NCBI GenBank assembly: GCA_016784025.1
Contig: JADHVL010000018.1
Coordinates: 1-64,000 of the forward strand
Origin: Fidelibacterota bacterium
Lineage (GTDB): Bacteria > Fidelibacterota > UBA8477 > JABMPR01
Direction of reading: 5' to 3'
Length of the DNA stretch: 64,000 nucleotides
The position numbers were made by a program, and so were the translations under genes. The notes under the pieces were generated by a model. That model did not search any database, had not been told where the DNA came from, and was given only the letters and a program-made list of their open reading frames with translations. This document shows positions 46,168-55,956 of this stretch, piece after piece. Position 1 is the stretch's first letter. Each line of letters begins with the position of its first letter.

Positions 46168-47262
46168 TTATTCACTCAGAATGCGTTGATATTTATAGTA
46201 GGCAGCACAAGCACCTTCACTTGAAACCATGGTGGCACCAAGAGGATTTTGAGGTGTGCATTCTTTCCCAAATGCTGGGCAGTCATGGGGTTTCTTCAAC
46301 CCTTGAAGGATGACCCCACTGATACAGGCTTCAGGCTCTTCAGTATGAATGTCACCGACAGAAAATTTCAGCTCGGCGTCATAAGCCGCATATTTTTCTC
46401 GAATTTTAAACCCGCTGACAGGAATCTCTCCAATACCACGCCATTTACGGTTGGCAATTCCGAAGACATCCTTAATGATAGCCTGAGCTGGTTGATTGCC
46501 ACCCTGCTCAACAATGCGGGCGTATCTGTTTTCGACCTTATGGGTACCTGCTTCAAGTTGTTTGACGGTGTGCAGAATCCCGTCCAACACGTCCATGGGT
46601 TCAAAGCCAGTGATAACAATAGGAACTTCATATTTTTTGGCAATGGGATCGTATTCATCCCAACCCATGACTGTACACACATGTCCAGCAGCAAGATACC
46701 CCTGAACCCGATTGGCAGGGGAGGAGAGCAGTGCTTCCATGGCAGGTGGAACCAGAACATGGCTCACCAGCTCACTGAAATTTGTTAATCCCTCCTTAGC
46801 AGCCTGAGCCACAGCCATGGCATTGCCTGGTGCCGTGGTTTCAAATCCCACAGCAAAGAAGACGACTTCCTTATCTGGATTCTCACGGGCTATTTTCAGG
46901 CTCTCAAGGGGTGAAAACACAGTGCGAACATCACCACCTTCAGATCTAACCATAAATAGATCCTTATGGCTACCTGGTACGCGGAGCATATCGCCAAAAC
47001 TGGTGAAAATTACATCAGGACGCCCTGCGATTTCAATAGCTCTATCAATGATTTCCAGGGGTGTGACACACACAGGGCAACCTGGTCCATGGACGAGCTC
47101 AATTTCTTTTGGAAGGACTTGATCGATTCCATTGCGGATGATTGAGTGTGTTTGACCACCACAGATCTCCATGATGACCCACGGTTGGGTGGTAACAGCG
47201 TGTATTTCCTTTAAAATCTTTTTGGCTACAACTGGATCGCGGAATTCATCGAGATACTTCAA
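46168..47262 (-). CDS. hypD: Hydrogenase maturation protein HypD
   Basis: A 364-residue Fe-S protein that scaffolds Fe(CN)2CO assembly with HypC. It carries the invariant cysteine motifs [14 protein letters not shown] (about 38), [10 protein letters not shown] (about 68-72) and the C-terminal region with CxxC-like Cys residues ([21 protein letters not shown]) that bind the 4Fe-4S cluster. [13 protein letters not shown] is also typical. Its start overlaps the hypC stop by four bases. Confidence 0.98.
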   Translation of the reverse strand: MKYLDEFRDPVVAKKILKEIHAVTTQPWVIMEICGGQTHSIIRNGIDQVLPKEIELVHGPGCPVCVTPLEIIDRAIEIAGRPDVIFTSFGDMLRVPGSHKDLFMVRSEGGDVRTVFSPLESLKIARENPDKEVVFFAVGFETTAPGNAMAVAQAAKEGLTNFSELVSHVLVPPAMEALLSSPANRVQGYLAAGHVCTVMGWDEYDPIAKKYEVPIVITGFEPMDVLDGILHTVKQLEAGTHKVENRYARIVEQGGNQPAQAIIKDVFGIANRKWRGIGEIPVSGFKIREKYAAYDAELKFSVGDIHTEEPEACISGVILQGLKKPHDCPAFGKECTPQNPLGATMVSSEGACAAYYKYQRILSE

Positions 47263-47531
47263 TCTGGACGCTCCAGCTTTTCCATTTCAATTCCCTCAGC
47301 ATTGGCGCGATCTATCAAATCATCCCAGGCATCAAACGAGTTCTTAGCCTCCTCCTCGTTGAGTACTGACAAAGCAAAGCCGGCATGGACGATGGTATAT
47401 TGGCCAATCTCAATCTCAGGGACATACTCCAGACAGGCTTTGCTCACGGATCCGGCAAAGTCAATGTTGCCCATTTTGAGACCATTTTCGTCAAAAACTT
47501 CTAGTAGTTTTCCGGGGATTGCCAGACACAT
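47259..47531 (-). CDS. hypC: Hydrogenase maturation chaperone HypC
   Basis: A 90-residue chaperone that starts [13 protein letters not shown], with the essential Cys2 that carries the iron and contacts HypD and the hydrogenase large subunit. The OB-fold strands continue with [20 protein letters not shown] (20 residues) and [18 protein letters not shown]. Normal length. Four-base overlap with hypD; 49 bases follow hypF. Confidence 0.97.
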   Translation of the reverse strand: MCLAIPGKLLEVFDENGLKMGNIDFAGSVSKACLEYVPEIEIGQYTIVHAGFALSVLNEEEAKNSFDAWDDLIDRANAEGIEMEKLERPD

Positions 47532-47580
47532 AATTTATTTTCCTAACATAGTGTTTTGGTTTTAATGGTAATCAATCAAT

Positions 47581-49842
47581 TTACTTCCGCAAGTAGTTTT
47601 GGCCAATAATAACCTGGCCGAGTGCTAACCCACCATCATTTGTTGGCACCTGAGCGTGGGTGAACACCTCTAGACCTGCCTGATTCAACTCAGTCTGTAG
47701 TCCCTCGATTAATAAATTATTCTGAAACACACCGCCACTTAACACGAGCTGTTTGATACCAGTCTCTCTACTCAGTTCAAGAGATATTGATGTAAATGTT
47801 TTGATAAGGGAATAATGGAACCATTGACTGATGGATTCTATATTTTTTCCAGCCTGGATTCTTTGGACTAGATCATGCATTACATTGGTGATTGAAATTG
47901 TTTGCTCACTTTCACTCTGCTGAAATTCAAAATTAGAATAGTCTGACCCCAGGCGATTCCCAGCAGCTTGCATGAATTCGATAGCGGCCTGAGCCTCATA
48001 ACGAATCTCCTGACGTCCTCCCGAAAGTGCTGCAACTGCATCAAAGAGACGTCCGCAACTGCTGGTCAAGGGAGAATTTATGTTTGCATTCAACATTTGA
48101 ATGATAGGCTGAATGTCATGATCCTTCAGTGCGGGAATGTCAGGTAGGTTGGTGCCAAATACTTGATGCAGGTAACCGAGACCGATGCGCCAGGGTGACC
48201 TGATGGCTGCTTCACCACCTGGGAGGGGCATGGGCTCAAAATGCGCTTTTCTTTCGAATCCTGTAGGATCACCTACCAGAAACTCGCCACCCCAGATCGT
48301 TCCATCTGTGCCGTAACCAGTTCCATCCATGATGATACCTATGACCGGTTCTTCAAGACTGTTCTCAGCCATGCAGGCAGCCAGATGAGCATGATGATGC
48401 TGAACTCCCAGGAGAGGAATATTTTGATCTTTGGCCCATTTAGTTGAGAGGTATTCGGGATGGAGATCATGAACAATGAGTTCGGGTTCAATTTCAAAAA
48501 TTCTCTGAATATGTGCGATGGTCATCTTGAAAAACTCAAAGGCTTCGAGGTTTTCAAGATCTCCAATATGTTGACTCAGAAAGACTTTTTCATCTTTAGA
48601 CAATCCAACCACATTTTTAAGCTCTCCACCAACGGCTAGAATTGATGGACCTTTACGCCTGGTGAAGATTGGGCGTGGAGCATATCCTCTACTACGACGA
48701 ATAGGGCGAATTTCCCCCGATAGTTCCATGACCACAGAATCATCAGTACGCAAATAGATATCCCTGTTGTGGAGTAGAAAAAAATCAGCCAGATCAGCGA
48801 GACGAGTCAAAGCCTCATCATTATCAATGCAAATAGGTTCTTCGCTAAAATTTGCTGATGTCATGACCAGAGTATCCAATTTTCCCGATAATAGCAAGTG
48901 GTGGAGTGGGGTATAGGGGAGCATGATACCCAGACGATCATTACCAGGTGCAATGTTGGGAGCGATATTGGTGTCAAGTTTTGAAGTACAGAGCAAGATG
49001 GGTGCTTGGATTGACCCGAGAGTTTCTATTTCCAGTTGACTGAGATACACAAGGGTTTGAGCCGTAGCCAGGTCCCTGACCATGAGGGCTAGAGGCTTTG
49101 CATCACGACCTTTGGCAAGACGCAGTTGGGCTACAGCATCTGCATTACAGGCATCTACTGCCAGGTGAAATCCTCCAAGACCTTTTATTGCTAAAATCTT
49201 GCCCACTAACAGAAGCTCAACTGTTTTTGAGACGGGATCTGTTGATTCGATCCTTTCACCCTTCTGGTCTGTCAACCAGACATGGGGACCACATTCTGGG
49301 CAAGCATTGGGCTGGGCATGAAATCGACGATCCCCAGGATCCTGGTATTCAGTATGACAGGCCTTGCACAGCGGAAAATGCTTCATGGAGGTGAAAGGGC
49401 GATCATAAGGGATATTCTCAATAATTGTGTAGCGTGGACCGCAATTGGTACAGTTGATAAAGGGATATTTGTATCGACTATTCTTTTCTTCAAAGAGTTC
49501 GGCCTTACAGTCATCACACAGGGCGACATCTGGAGATATCAGTGTTGAAACAGATGTATTATCGTGTGAAGCAACTATGGTGAATTCAGAATCATCTTGC
49601 GCTGTAATGTCTTCTATATCTACTGAAATTATGGTTGAAAGAGGAGGCGCTTCAGCGTGCAAACGGGATTCAAATTGATCGAGTTGTGTTATGTTCCCCT
49701 GGAGTTCAACCTTGACACCATCCGATGTATTATAAACAGAGCCAACAAGCCCAATATCCCTGGCAAGCGAATAAATAAAGGGGCGGAATCCCACCCCCTG
49801 AACGATTCCGTTGATTGTCAGTCGACGTCTCAACATTGTCAT
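47581..49842 (-). CDS. hypF: Carbamoyltransferase HypF
   Basis: A 753-residue multi-domain enzyme that converts carbamoyl phosphate to carbamoyl-adenylate and passes it to HypE. Domains in order: acylphosphatase (about 1-90, GIVQGVGFRPFIYSLA), two zinc fingers (CDDC, CTNCGPRYT, CKAC, CPECGPH; about 105-185), YrdC-like ATP-binding (about 200-380) and a Kae1-like C-terminal domain (VQHHHAHLAACMAEN, MDGTGYGTDGTIWGGEFL). Length normal. A second in-frame ATG two codons downstream is an alternative start. Confidence 0.98.
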   Translation of the reverse strand: MTMLRRRLTINGIVQGVGFRPFIYSLARDIGLVGSVYNTSDGVKVELQGNITQLDQFESRLHAEAPPLSTIISVDIEDITAQDDSEFTIVASHDNTSVSTLISPDVALCDDCKAELFEEKNSRYKYPFINCTNCGPRYTIIENIPYDRPFTSMKHFPLCKACHTEYQDPGDRRFHAQPNACPECGPHVWLTDQKGERIESTDPVSKTVELLLVGKILAIKGLGGFHLAVDACNADAVAQLRLAKGRDAKPLALMVRDLATAQTLVYLSQLEIETLGSIQAPILLCTSKLDTNIAPNIAPGNDRLGIMLPYTPLHHLLLSGKLDTLVMTSANFSEEPICIDNDEALTRLADLADFFLLHNRDIYLRTDDSVVMELSGEIRPIRRSRGYAPRPIFTRRKGPSILAVGGELKNVVGLSKDEKVFLSQHIGDLENLEAFEFFKMTIAHIQRIFEIEPELIVHDLHPEYLSTKWAKDQNIPLLGVQHHHAHLAACMAENSLEEPVIGIIMDGTGYGTDGTIWGGEFLVGDPTGFERKAHFEPMPLPGGEAAIRSPWRIGLGYLHQVFGTNLPDIPALKDHDIQPIIQMLNANINSPLTSSCGRLFDAVAALSGGRQEIRYEAQAAIEFMQAAGNRLGSDYSNFEFQQSESEQTISITNVMHDLVQRIQAGKNIESISQWFHYSLIKTFTSISLELSRETGIKQLVLSGGVFQNNLLIEGLQTELNQAGLEVFTHAQVPTNDGGLALGQVIIGQNYLRK

Positions 49843-49852
49843 TGTAACCAGA

Positions 49853-50641
49853 CTATTTTTTTGACATTTCCTTCAGCCAACCATACCAGGCATCCATGCC
49901 TTCACCTGTGGTGGCTGATACTTCAAAGAATTCTAGATTGTGGTTCACCTGAAGCGCATATTCCTTACACTTCTCCACATCAAATTGCACATAGGGTAGT
50001 AAATCAATCTTGTTGATGATACAAATATCGGCTGCATCAAACATGGTGGGGTATTTGAGAGGTTTATCTTCCCCTTCAGTAACACTAATTACTACGACCC
50101 GTTTGTCCTCGCCCAGGTCAAACAACGCGGGGCAAACCAGATTCCCTACATTTTCAATAAAGAGGGCAGAATTGTCCTGCAACTTTAACTGACCATAGGC
50201 TGTATGAATCATTTCAGCATCAAGATGGCACCCATTTCCAGTATTAATCTGTAAGACTGGAACACCGGTTTTTGCAATGCGATCAGCATCATTCATGGTT
50301 TGTTGATCACCCTCGATGACGGCGCTGGGAATTTCTTCCTTCAACGTAGCCAGCGTCTTTTCCAAAAGGGTGGTTTTACCAGATCCAGGAGAACTCACCA
50401 GATTAATAGCGAATACATTTTTGGCTTCGAAGTATCCCCGGTTCCGCTGGGCCAGTAAATTATTCTCACCCAGGATATCCTGTTCGATTGCTATAGTTCG
50501 ATCTTGAGTATGTTTGTGATCGTGACTATGACCATGGTCATGATGATCATGACTATGAGAATGTCCATCTCCATGATGATGATCCTCGCCGTGTTTCCTG
50601 AAGGTCGTGCTATCAGATCCACATCCACAGGTATCACACAT
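49853..50641 (-). CDS. hypB: Hydrogenase/nickel incorporation GTPase HypB
   Basis: A 262-residue GTPase that delivers nickel to hydrogenase precursors. It starts MCDTCGCG (N-terminal high-affinity nickel motif CxxCGC) and is followed by a His/Asp-rich stretch (about 20-45) for nickel storage. The P-loop SSPGSGKTTLLEKT lies at about 80-93, NVGNLVCPALFDLG carries the metal-site Cys, and NKIDLLPYV is the guanine-specificity motif. The ATG at 50641 has AAAGGA at good spacing; a TTG two codons upstream is less likely. Confidence 0.98.
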   Translation of the reverse strand: MCDTCGCGSDSTTFRKHGEDHHHGDGHSHSHDHHDHGHSHDHKHTQDRTIAIEQDILGENNLLAQRNRGYFEAKNVFAINLVSSPGSGKTTLLEKTLATLKEEIPSAVIEGDQQTMNDADRIAKTGVPVLQINTGNGCHLDAEMIHTAYGQLKLQDNSALFIENVGNLVCPALFDLGEDKRVVVISVTEGEDKPLKYPTMFDAADICIINKIDLLPYVQFDVEKCKEYALQVNHNLEFFEVSATTGEGMDAWYGWLKEMSKK

Positions 50642-50663
50642 ATTCAAATCCTTTCAATAAAAA

Positions 50664-51005
50664 TTAATTTACGCTTACAGCTCTCAGCTTGAGCTCACGT
50701 CCCTGAAGTATATCAATTTCATAGCTTTCACATTGAGGGCAGAGAGCCATAAATGAGTCTATTTCAAAAGTATGATTACATTTTTTGCAACTTGCCTTGG
50801 CGGGTACCTCATTGATGGATAAGGTCGAGTTTTCAGCCAGAGTATCCTTGCAAACAGATTCGTAGCAAAAGTTTAGAGAATCTATCATGACTCCCGACAA
50901 TTTTCCCACATCAAGTTCGATGTTGGATATTGAGCTAGCGCCATCCTTTTCAGCCTCTTTACAGGCGATACTGATGATATTCATGGCGATGGACATTTCG
51001 TGCAT
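50664..51005 (-). CDS. hypA: Hydrogenase nickel incorporation protein HypA
   Basis: A 113-residue metallochaperone that hands nickel to HypB. It begins MHEMSIAMNI, where His2 is a nickel ligand. The zinc finger has CKKC and CPQC (about 73 and 90). The frame is open for ten more residues, but the MHEMS start is invariant in the family, which decides the start at 51005. It opens the hyp operon; 207 bases separate it from the divergent radical SAM gene. Confidence 0.97.
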   Translation of the reverse strand: MHEMSIAMNIISIACKEAEKDGASSISNIELDVGKLSGVMIDSLNFCYESVCKDTLAENSTLSINEVPAKASCKKCNHTFEIDSFMALCPQCESYEIDILQGRELKLRAVSVN

Positions 51006-51212
51006 TAAAACTCCGCTTTGGTATAGATAAGGCAATTATAATGCCCCAAAGTTTGAGGGCAATGTTTTAAATTATTCTGCGCTAAAAAAAGTTCAGGACT
51101 AACCTATTGGTTTATCTGACATAGTTGTGGATTTGTTCTCATCACCTATGAGCCTGGCTAATATTTTTAGGATAGTCGCATAGTCTAAAGCATTTATATT
51201 CATTGATATCAA

Positions 51213-52088
51213 ATGGAATTTATTCAGTCAAAAACTATCCTGTCTCGTGTTCAAGAAGATTCCTTCTTTGGATTGAGTTACAACATGAATCTTTATCGAG
51301 GTTGTCAACATGGCTGCATTTATTGTGATTCTCGTTCTGCCTGTTATCGTATGGATGAGCTCTCAAAAATCTATATAAAAGAGAATGCCATAGAGCTTTT
51401 GGACAAAGAGCTCCGTACAAAACGGCTAAAGGGTACCATTGGCACCGGTTCAATGAATGATCCCTATATGCCTGTTGAGAAAAAGTTTGAGCACACCCGC
51501 AAAGCACTTGAAGTGATTTCAGATCATTGTTTTCCAGTCCATGTCATGACCAAAAGTGATCTGGTTCTTCGTGACCTGGATTTACTCCTCAATCTACAAG
51601 AGAATTACTGTGCCGTCACATTTACAATCACCACAGCTGATGATGATCTTGCCAAAAACATTGAGCCACATGCTCCTGCGCCATCTCTGCGGTTTAAGGC
51701 TCTCGAAGAACTTAGAAAAGCAGGCATATATGCTGGCATTACAATGATGCCCATTTTACCGTATCTAAATGATACACACGAGAACATAACGAAGTTGGTG
51801 GATCTGGCAAAAACAGTCGATGCCCAATATATCTTACCTTACATGGGGGTGACACTCCGTGAAGGATCAAGGGACTATTTCTACCAGCAGTTGAGTAATT
51901 CATTTCCTGGGCTAAAGGATAAATACGTCAAGAATTTTGGGAATAGTTATGGTTGTAATTCACCCAAAGCAAACGCTCTGTATAATTTATTTTATGAACG
52001 CTGCAGACTACATGAAATTCCAACGGAAATGCAGTTTTTCAAACCCAGATCCGAACCTCAGTTGACCCTCTTTGATTCCCGCACTTAG
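51213..52088 (+). CDS. SPL-type radical SAM protein
   Basis: A 291-residue radical SAM enzyme with the cluster motif CQHGCIYC (Cys about 31, 35 and 38) near the N-terminus, YRGC being typical of the spore-photoproduct-lyase-like (SPL) family. Further motifs are GTGSMNDPYMPVE and TFTITTADDDLAKNIEPHAP (20 residues). The molecular reaction is unknown for most of this group. It stands alone on the plus strand between two minus-strand operons; the weak ribosome-binding site does not settle the start but the ATG at 51213 fits the family. Confidence 0.9.
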   Translation: MEFIQSKTILSRVQEDSFFGLSYNMNLYRGCQHGCIYCDSRSACYRMDELSKIYIKENAIELLDKELRTKRLKGTIGTGSMNDPYMPVEKKFEHTRKALEVISDHCFPVHVMTKSDLVLRDLDLLLNLQENYCAVTFTITTADDDLAKNIEPHAPAPSLRFKALEELRKAGIYAGITMMPILPYLNDTHENITKLVDLAKTVDAQYILPYMGVTLREGSRDYFYQQLSNSFPGLKDKYVKNFGNSYGCNSPKANALYNLFYERCRLHEIPTEMQFFKPRSEPQLTLFDSRT

Positions 52089-52103
52089 CAGGAAAACACA
52101 AAA

Positions 52104-54491
52104 CTAGTCTAGTATAGTTGCCACAAGAGTTACAACATCCTGAATATTTACTGTGGCATCCAGATTGAAATCAGCTGCTAGGGCTGCATTGCCCTGAAGG
52201 GTCGAATTGCCGAGAATATGAGCGACGATCAGAATCAGATCCTGAATATTTATTTGAGTATCAAAATTGACATCTCCAGGAGTAAATGAAACCTCCCCAG
52301 TATAAAATATGTGGAGATCATCTACTGCAGCTTCGACAAGAGAACCTCCTGGAGCATCTTCGGCGATAAATCTGAATTGAAGTTGATTGGCCTGATCAAA
52401 AAAGTGATTCACAAGAAATTGATGCTGGGTCCAGGAATTGTCTGAGGTTGTGGTTTGCTCCAGGTTGATCCAGATATTGTTCTGATCACGCGCCTGGACG
52501 ATCCAACTGTCCTCTCCTGGACTAAACCCAAGATCATTGGAATACCATCTCCAGTAACTGATTACAGGAGAAACACCTGGGGGAATGGCATAAACTGGAC
52601 TTTCAAGCGTAGTGCGACCACCATCCACATCACCGGCTCCCGTGTTTGAACCATCAAAGGGTGCATTGCCAGTTACGAAACACTTCGTTCCTACCAGGGA
52701 ATGGTCCTCTTCAGGTTGAACAGGATCAGTACCCTCAAAGGTACCAATAGGCTCATCGCGAATCCACATCCCTGCAGTTGCATCATCACCCGCCACGCCA
52801 AGAGACCAGCCCTGCTCAGTTTCAGCATCTTCGTAAATGAGGGTGGGAAAAAATCCTGATGAACCCACCAGGAAAAAGTGGGGAGTTTCAGGTGCGCTGT
52901 GAGGATGATATACAACGTTACCATCATCGTCCGAGGCATGGATATAGTATTCAACGATAGAGCCACTTTCAGGTGAGGGAATCTCACTACTCCAATTATT
53001 AGGTAACACTTCCTGCATATCAATGCTGGAATATCCCCCTCCTGAAATTGAGTAGTTCAGGATTAAGGAAAGAGATGAGCCTGCTTCTGCAAAAGTTTCA
53101 ACATTGACCTCAATAGGATCAACTGGATCAATGACATTTGCCAGAGCAGTATGACTTACATTGAACGATGTAAGTGCTTTCAATGCATTTACCCTGAAAC
53201 CCATCTGCAGATTACCCACATCATCGCCATCTATGAGTCTTGCTTCCAGCGCATCGACGGTAATGGATGGGAATTGAGATTTGATGAGGGCTGCAATACC
53301 GGCAGCCAGGGGCGTTGCCATGGAGGTACCATCCCAGGCTTGATATTCGCTGTTGTGGGCAGGATTCGCTGGATCAGTACAACTCCAGATATTGGTGCCT
53401 GGTGCACATACATCTACCCAGGAACCATAGTTTGAGAAACTGGCACGACCATCCGAACTATTTGTTGCTCCAACACACACAGCACCTGCACTTGCTCCGG
53501 GGTAATGGGGTGAAGAACTGCCATCATTTCCAGAAGCAAACAGAACGATACTCCCCTTGGTATTACGAGCGTGGAGAATAGCACTACCAATAGTAGCTGA
53601 AGCGCCTCCACCTCCCCAACTATTACTTATGACATGAGCTCCATTTTCTGCAGCGTAAATGATCGCATTTGCAGCCGCGACGTCCGTAGTATAGGGAAAA
53701 ATTTTGCAGGTCATGATCTTGGAATTTTGTGAGGCTCCTGCAATGCCAATCAGATTATTGGTAACACCAGAAGCAATACCGGCACAATGCGTTCCATGAT
53801 CTTCAGCATTGTAGGGATGCCAGCCCCACTCATGGTTAACATTCGCATCGCCATCTGTGAAATTCCAGCCATAAATATCATCTACTTTTCCATTGAGATC
53901 ATCATCAATGAAATTGTCAGCTATCTCTCCGGGATTGATCCATAAATTACCCATTAGATCGGGGTGATCCGTATCCACGCCAGTATCAATAATGGCAATA
54001 ACCACGGTATCGCTACCGGTTTGAATGTCCCAGGCATCTGGAGTACTGACCATAGGATGGTGCCAGGATTGACTGAAATAGGCATCATTGGGTGTCATTT
54101 GTGTGTCGTAGAGTTCTCGGATATACATGGCCTCTGCATACTCCACATCACTCAATGCATTCAACTCATCGATAACAGCCAGTACATCCTCATCTTCTGT
54201 AATATGGACGACAAAAATTCTTTCAAGACCATATGGGTCATTGTCTTCCATGGAAAAGGATGTGAATGCTGGAGCAATATCAATGGTATTCTGAGCTGAA
54301 AGGATGTCTCCGACACCTGGAAGATCCATCACTTGTAAGGTAGAGCTTCGTTGGCTTTGGTAAAATGAGTTCTCCTGCACTTTCAAGAAAAATTTATCAG
54401 TAATTAATTCAACCTGGTTTTGTCCATAGGAAGGTTGACAAAATAGTAATACACAAATTAATGCAATATAGCGGGGCGGCGAAAGTCGCAT
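52104..54491 (-). CDS. Secreted S8 (subtilisin-like) protease with dockerin-like C-terminus
   Basis: A 795-residue exported protease. Signal peptide: MRLSPPRYIALICVLLFC (about 1-24). The catalytic triad lies in VIAIIDTGVDTDHPD (Asp about 169), DHGTHCAGIASG (His about 235) and DGTSMATPLAAGIAALIKS (Ser about 390). Beta domains of unknown type follow. The last about 58 residues are a dockerin-like repeat: GDVNFDTQINIQDLILIVAH (20 residues), then AADFNLDATVNIQDVVTLVA, with calcium-loop Asp/Asn spacing. It lacks a T9SS tail. The chosen start has an AAGGA site; the frame extends upstream with no signal peptide. Gene lies alone. Confidence 0.9.
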   Translation of the reverse strand: MRLSPPRYIALICVLLFCQPSYGQNQVELITDKFFLKVQENSFYQSQRSSTLQVMDLPGVGDILSAQNTIDIAPAFTSFSMEDNDPYGLERIFVVHITEDEDVLAVIDELNALSDVEYAEAMYIRELYDTQMTPNDAYFSQSWHHPMVSTPDAWDIQTGSDTVVIAIIDTGVDTDHPDLMGNLWINPGEIADNFIDDDLNGKVDDIYGWNFTDGDANVNHEWGWHPYNAEDHGTHCAGIASGVTNNLIGIAGASQNSKIMTCKIFPYTTDVAAANAIIYAAENGAHVISNSWGGGGASATIGSAILHARNTKGSIVLFASGNDGSSSPHYPGASAGAVCVGATNSSDGRASFSNYGSWVDVCAPGTNIWSCTDPANPAHNSEYQAWDGTSMATPLAAGIAALIKSQFPSITVDALEARLIDGDDVGNLQMGFRVNALKALTSFNVSHTALANVIDPVDPIEVNVETFAEAGSSLSLILNYSISGGGYSSIDMQEVLPNNWSSEIPSPESGSIVEYYIHASDDDGNVVYHPHSAPETPHFFLVGSSGFFPTLIYEDAETEQGWSLGVAGDDATAGMWIRDEPIGTFEGTDPVQPEEDHSLVGTKCFVTGNAPFDGSNTGAGDVDGGRTTLESPVYAIPPGVSPVISYWRWYSNDLGFSPGEDSWIVQARDQNNIWINLEQTTTSDNSWTQHQFLVNHFFDQANQLQFRFIAEDAPGGSLVEAAVDDLHIFYTGEVSFTPGDVNFDTQINIQDLILIVAHILGNSTLQGNAALAADFNLDATVNIQDVVTLVATILD

Positions 54492-54632
54492 AGGGAATAA
54501 ATCCTTTTTAGTGAGTGTCATGGTCACATCGCGATGTAGGTAGAAGAAATCGGGGAGAAAGGCAATATGTGTTTTAGCAGTTATTGTATTGTGATTGTAT
54601 AAAGAATGTCCCCGCCATCGATCTGGTGATGG

Positions 54633-54663
54633 ATAAAAAAAGGGCTGCATTGCTACAGCCCTT
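54633..54663 (-). terminator. Rho-independent terminator of the sulfur operon
   Basis: On the minus strand AAGGGCTG pairs with CAGCCCTT (plus positions 54656-54663 and 54640-54647) with an eight-base loop, followed by a run of seven T. It lies 69 bases after the stop codon of the rhodanese-like gene. A second hairpin, GGTAAAC with GTTTACC (54674-54691), sits just before it. Confidence 0.93.
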
Positions 54664-54731
54664 GGTCGTAATTGGTAAACAGAGGTTTACCACCCCGTCC
54701 TAAATCATTTCGCAACCGTGTTTAAACAGGC

Positions 54732-55355
54732 TCAACAACCGCCAGCGGGTGCCTTTTTCTTCTTCTTGCGTTTTACCTTTGGTTTGTCAGCTTTGGTCTG
54801 AGTTGGAGCAGTCAATGCGCCTGCACTGCCACCACCAAAAACACCACTGGCCGCTTTTCTGAAATCATATTTAGCGAATTCTTCATCTGGAGAAGTCGTG
54901 GCAGGCTTTTGGGGATTCATGATGGTGTCAAACCAGTAATTCAAACCGCCCTGCATGACATAATTGTTCTCAAAACCAAGCTGACGCAAAATCATCCAAG
55001 CCTGATGTGAGCCGATAGTTCCATTGGAATAGAGCACATTCATTTTGACACCCTGATCCACATAGTCCCGGTTTTCATCCTTGAGAATAACCGAAATGGG
55101 AATATTGATGGCGCCCTCCAGATGATATTTCTGGAATTCATCAGGTGTCCGCACATCGATCAACTGGAGGCTGGGGTCTTTTGAGATGAGCCAGTGAGCT
55201 ACTTCATCAGCTGTCACCATTTCAGCAGCACCCTGAACTTCCACCAGCATGTCCTCAGCCGTGAGTTTGTATGGTTTGGTCGTATTCTCAGGTACCATGG
55301 CTATAACCAATCCCAGCATGAAAAGACCCATCATTACTATACTTTTAATCGTCAT
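54732..55355 (-). CDS. Rhodanese-like protein with Ser replacing the catalytic Cys and a C-terminal GGC tail
   Basis: A 207-residue exported or membrane-anchored protein (hydrophobic segment about 5-22). The rhodanese fold covers about 44-150 with LIDVRTPDEFQKYHLEGAIN (20 residues). The active loop reads LYSNGTIGSHQAW, with Ser110 where rhodaneses have Cys. A Lys-rich tail (about 191-203) then ends in AGGC, placing a lone Cys at the very C-terminus. It follows the two YeeE-like transporter genes and precedes a strong terminator. Sulfur transfer via the terminal Cys is speculative; a binding role is equally possible. The ATG at 55355 has a GGAG site. Confidence 0.85.
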   Translation of the reverse strand: MTIKSIVMMGLFMLGLVIAMVPENTTKPYKLTAEDMLVEVQGAAEMVTADEVAHWLISKDPSLQLIDVRTPDEFQKYHLEGAINIPISVILKDENRDYVDQGVKMNVLYSNGTIGSHQAWMILRQLGFENNYVMQGGLNYWFDTIMNPQKPATTSPDEEFAKYDFRKAASGVFGGGSAGALTAPTQTKADKPKVKRKKKKKAPAGGC

Positions 55356-55356
55356 A

Positions 55357-55947
55357 TCAATACTCCTCTCTGGGGAATTTTTTTTCAGCCAAATCACCTA
55401 GCCAGAACATGACTAGAGCAGCAATTATTACCAGGAAGGCCAATGCGCCTCCGGATATTCCAAGTACATCAGACAGTTTTAATGCCCCAAGATTACCCGA
55501 CATATAGAAACTTTCGAGTAAAGGATAGGCTTCAGCGAACATGAAGATACCGATAAAGATTCCACCGAGAAATACCATTGCATCGATTTTCCCGATAGCT
55601 ATTGCACTGAAACTGACACCTGGACAAAATCCTCCTGATATGAAGCCGATACCCATGATGATACCTCCGACTATAGCTGATCCTAGAAAAGTAGGATTGA
55701 CATAAACCAGGTTAAGATCGATCCAGCCAAAAAGACTAAAGAAGAGTAATCCAAGCATTGCTGTGACGGCAGCGCCAAAAAACACCTTTAAGACAACCGT
55801 GTCATATCCATAAAAGACACCTGCTAATTTCCGACTAGAAGAAAATCCGGCTTGTTCGAGAATAAATCCAAACCCGATTCCTACTACGAATGCAATGAAT
55901 AGATTCCAGTCCTGCCCGATAATTTCTTGTGGTATAAGTGGTCCCAT
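55357..55947 (-). CDS. YeeE/YedE-type transporter, half-size (GGFCPG half)
   Basis: A 196-residue membrane protein with about five helices and the motif SGGFCPGVSFSA (Cys about 108), characteristic of one half of YeeE/YedE (TsuA) thiosulfate-uptake proteins. The gene for the other half lies immediately upstream at 55957, separated by nine bases, so the pair likely assembles as one transporter. Conserved cysteines in these proteins bind thiosulfate in turn. It is followed at once by the rhodanese-like gene. Confidence 0.92.
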   Translation of the reverse strand: MGPLIPQEIIGQDWNLFIAFVVGIGFGFILEQAGFSSSRKLAGVFYGYDTVVLKVFFGAAVTAMLGLLFFSLFGWIDLNLVYVNPTFLGSAIVGGIIMGIGFISGGFCPGVSFSAIAIGKIDAMVFLGGIFIGIFMFAEAYPLLESFYMSGNLGALKLSDVLGISGGALAFLVIIAALVMFWLGDLAEKKFPREEY

Positions 55948-55956
55948 GATAGCCCC

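Noticed and set aside
54492..54650. N-terminal extension of the S8 protease
   Set aside because: It overlaps the terminator of the upstream operon and would bury the signal peptide.
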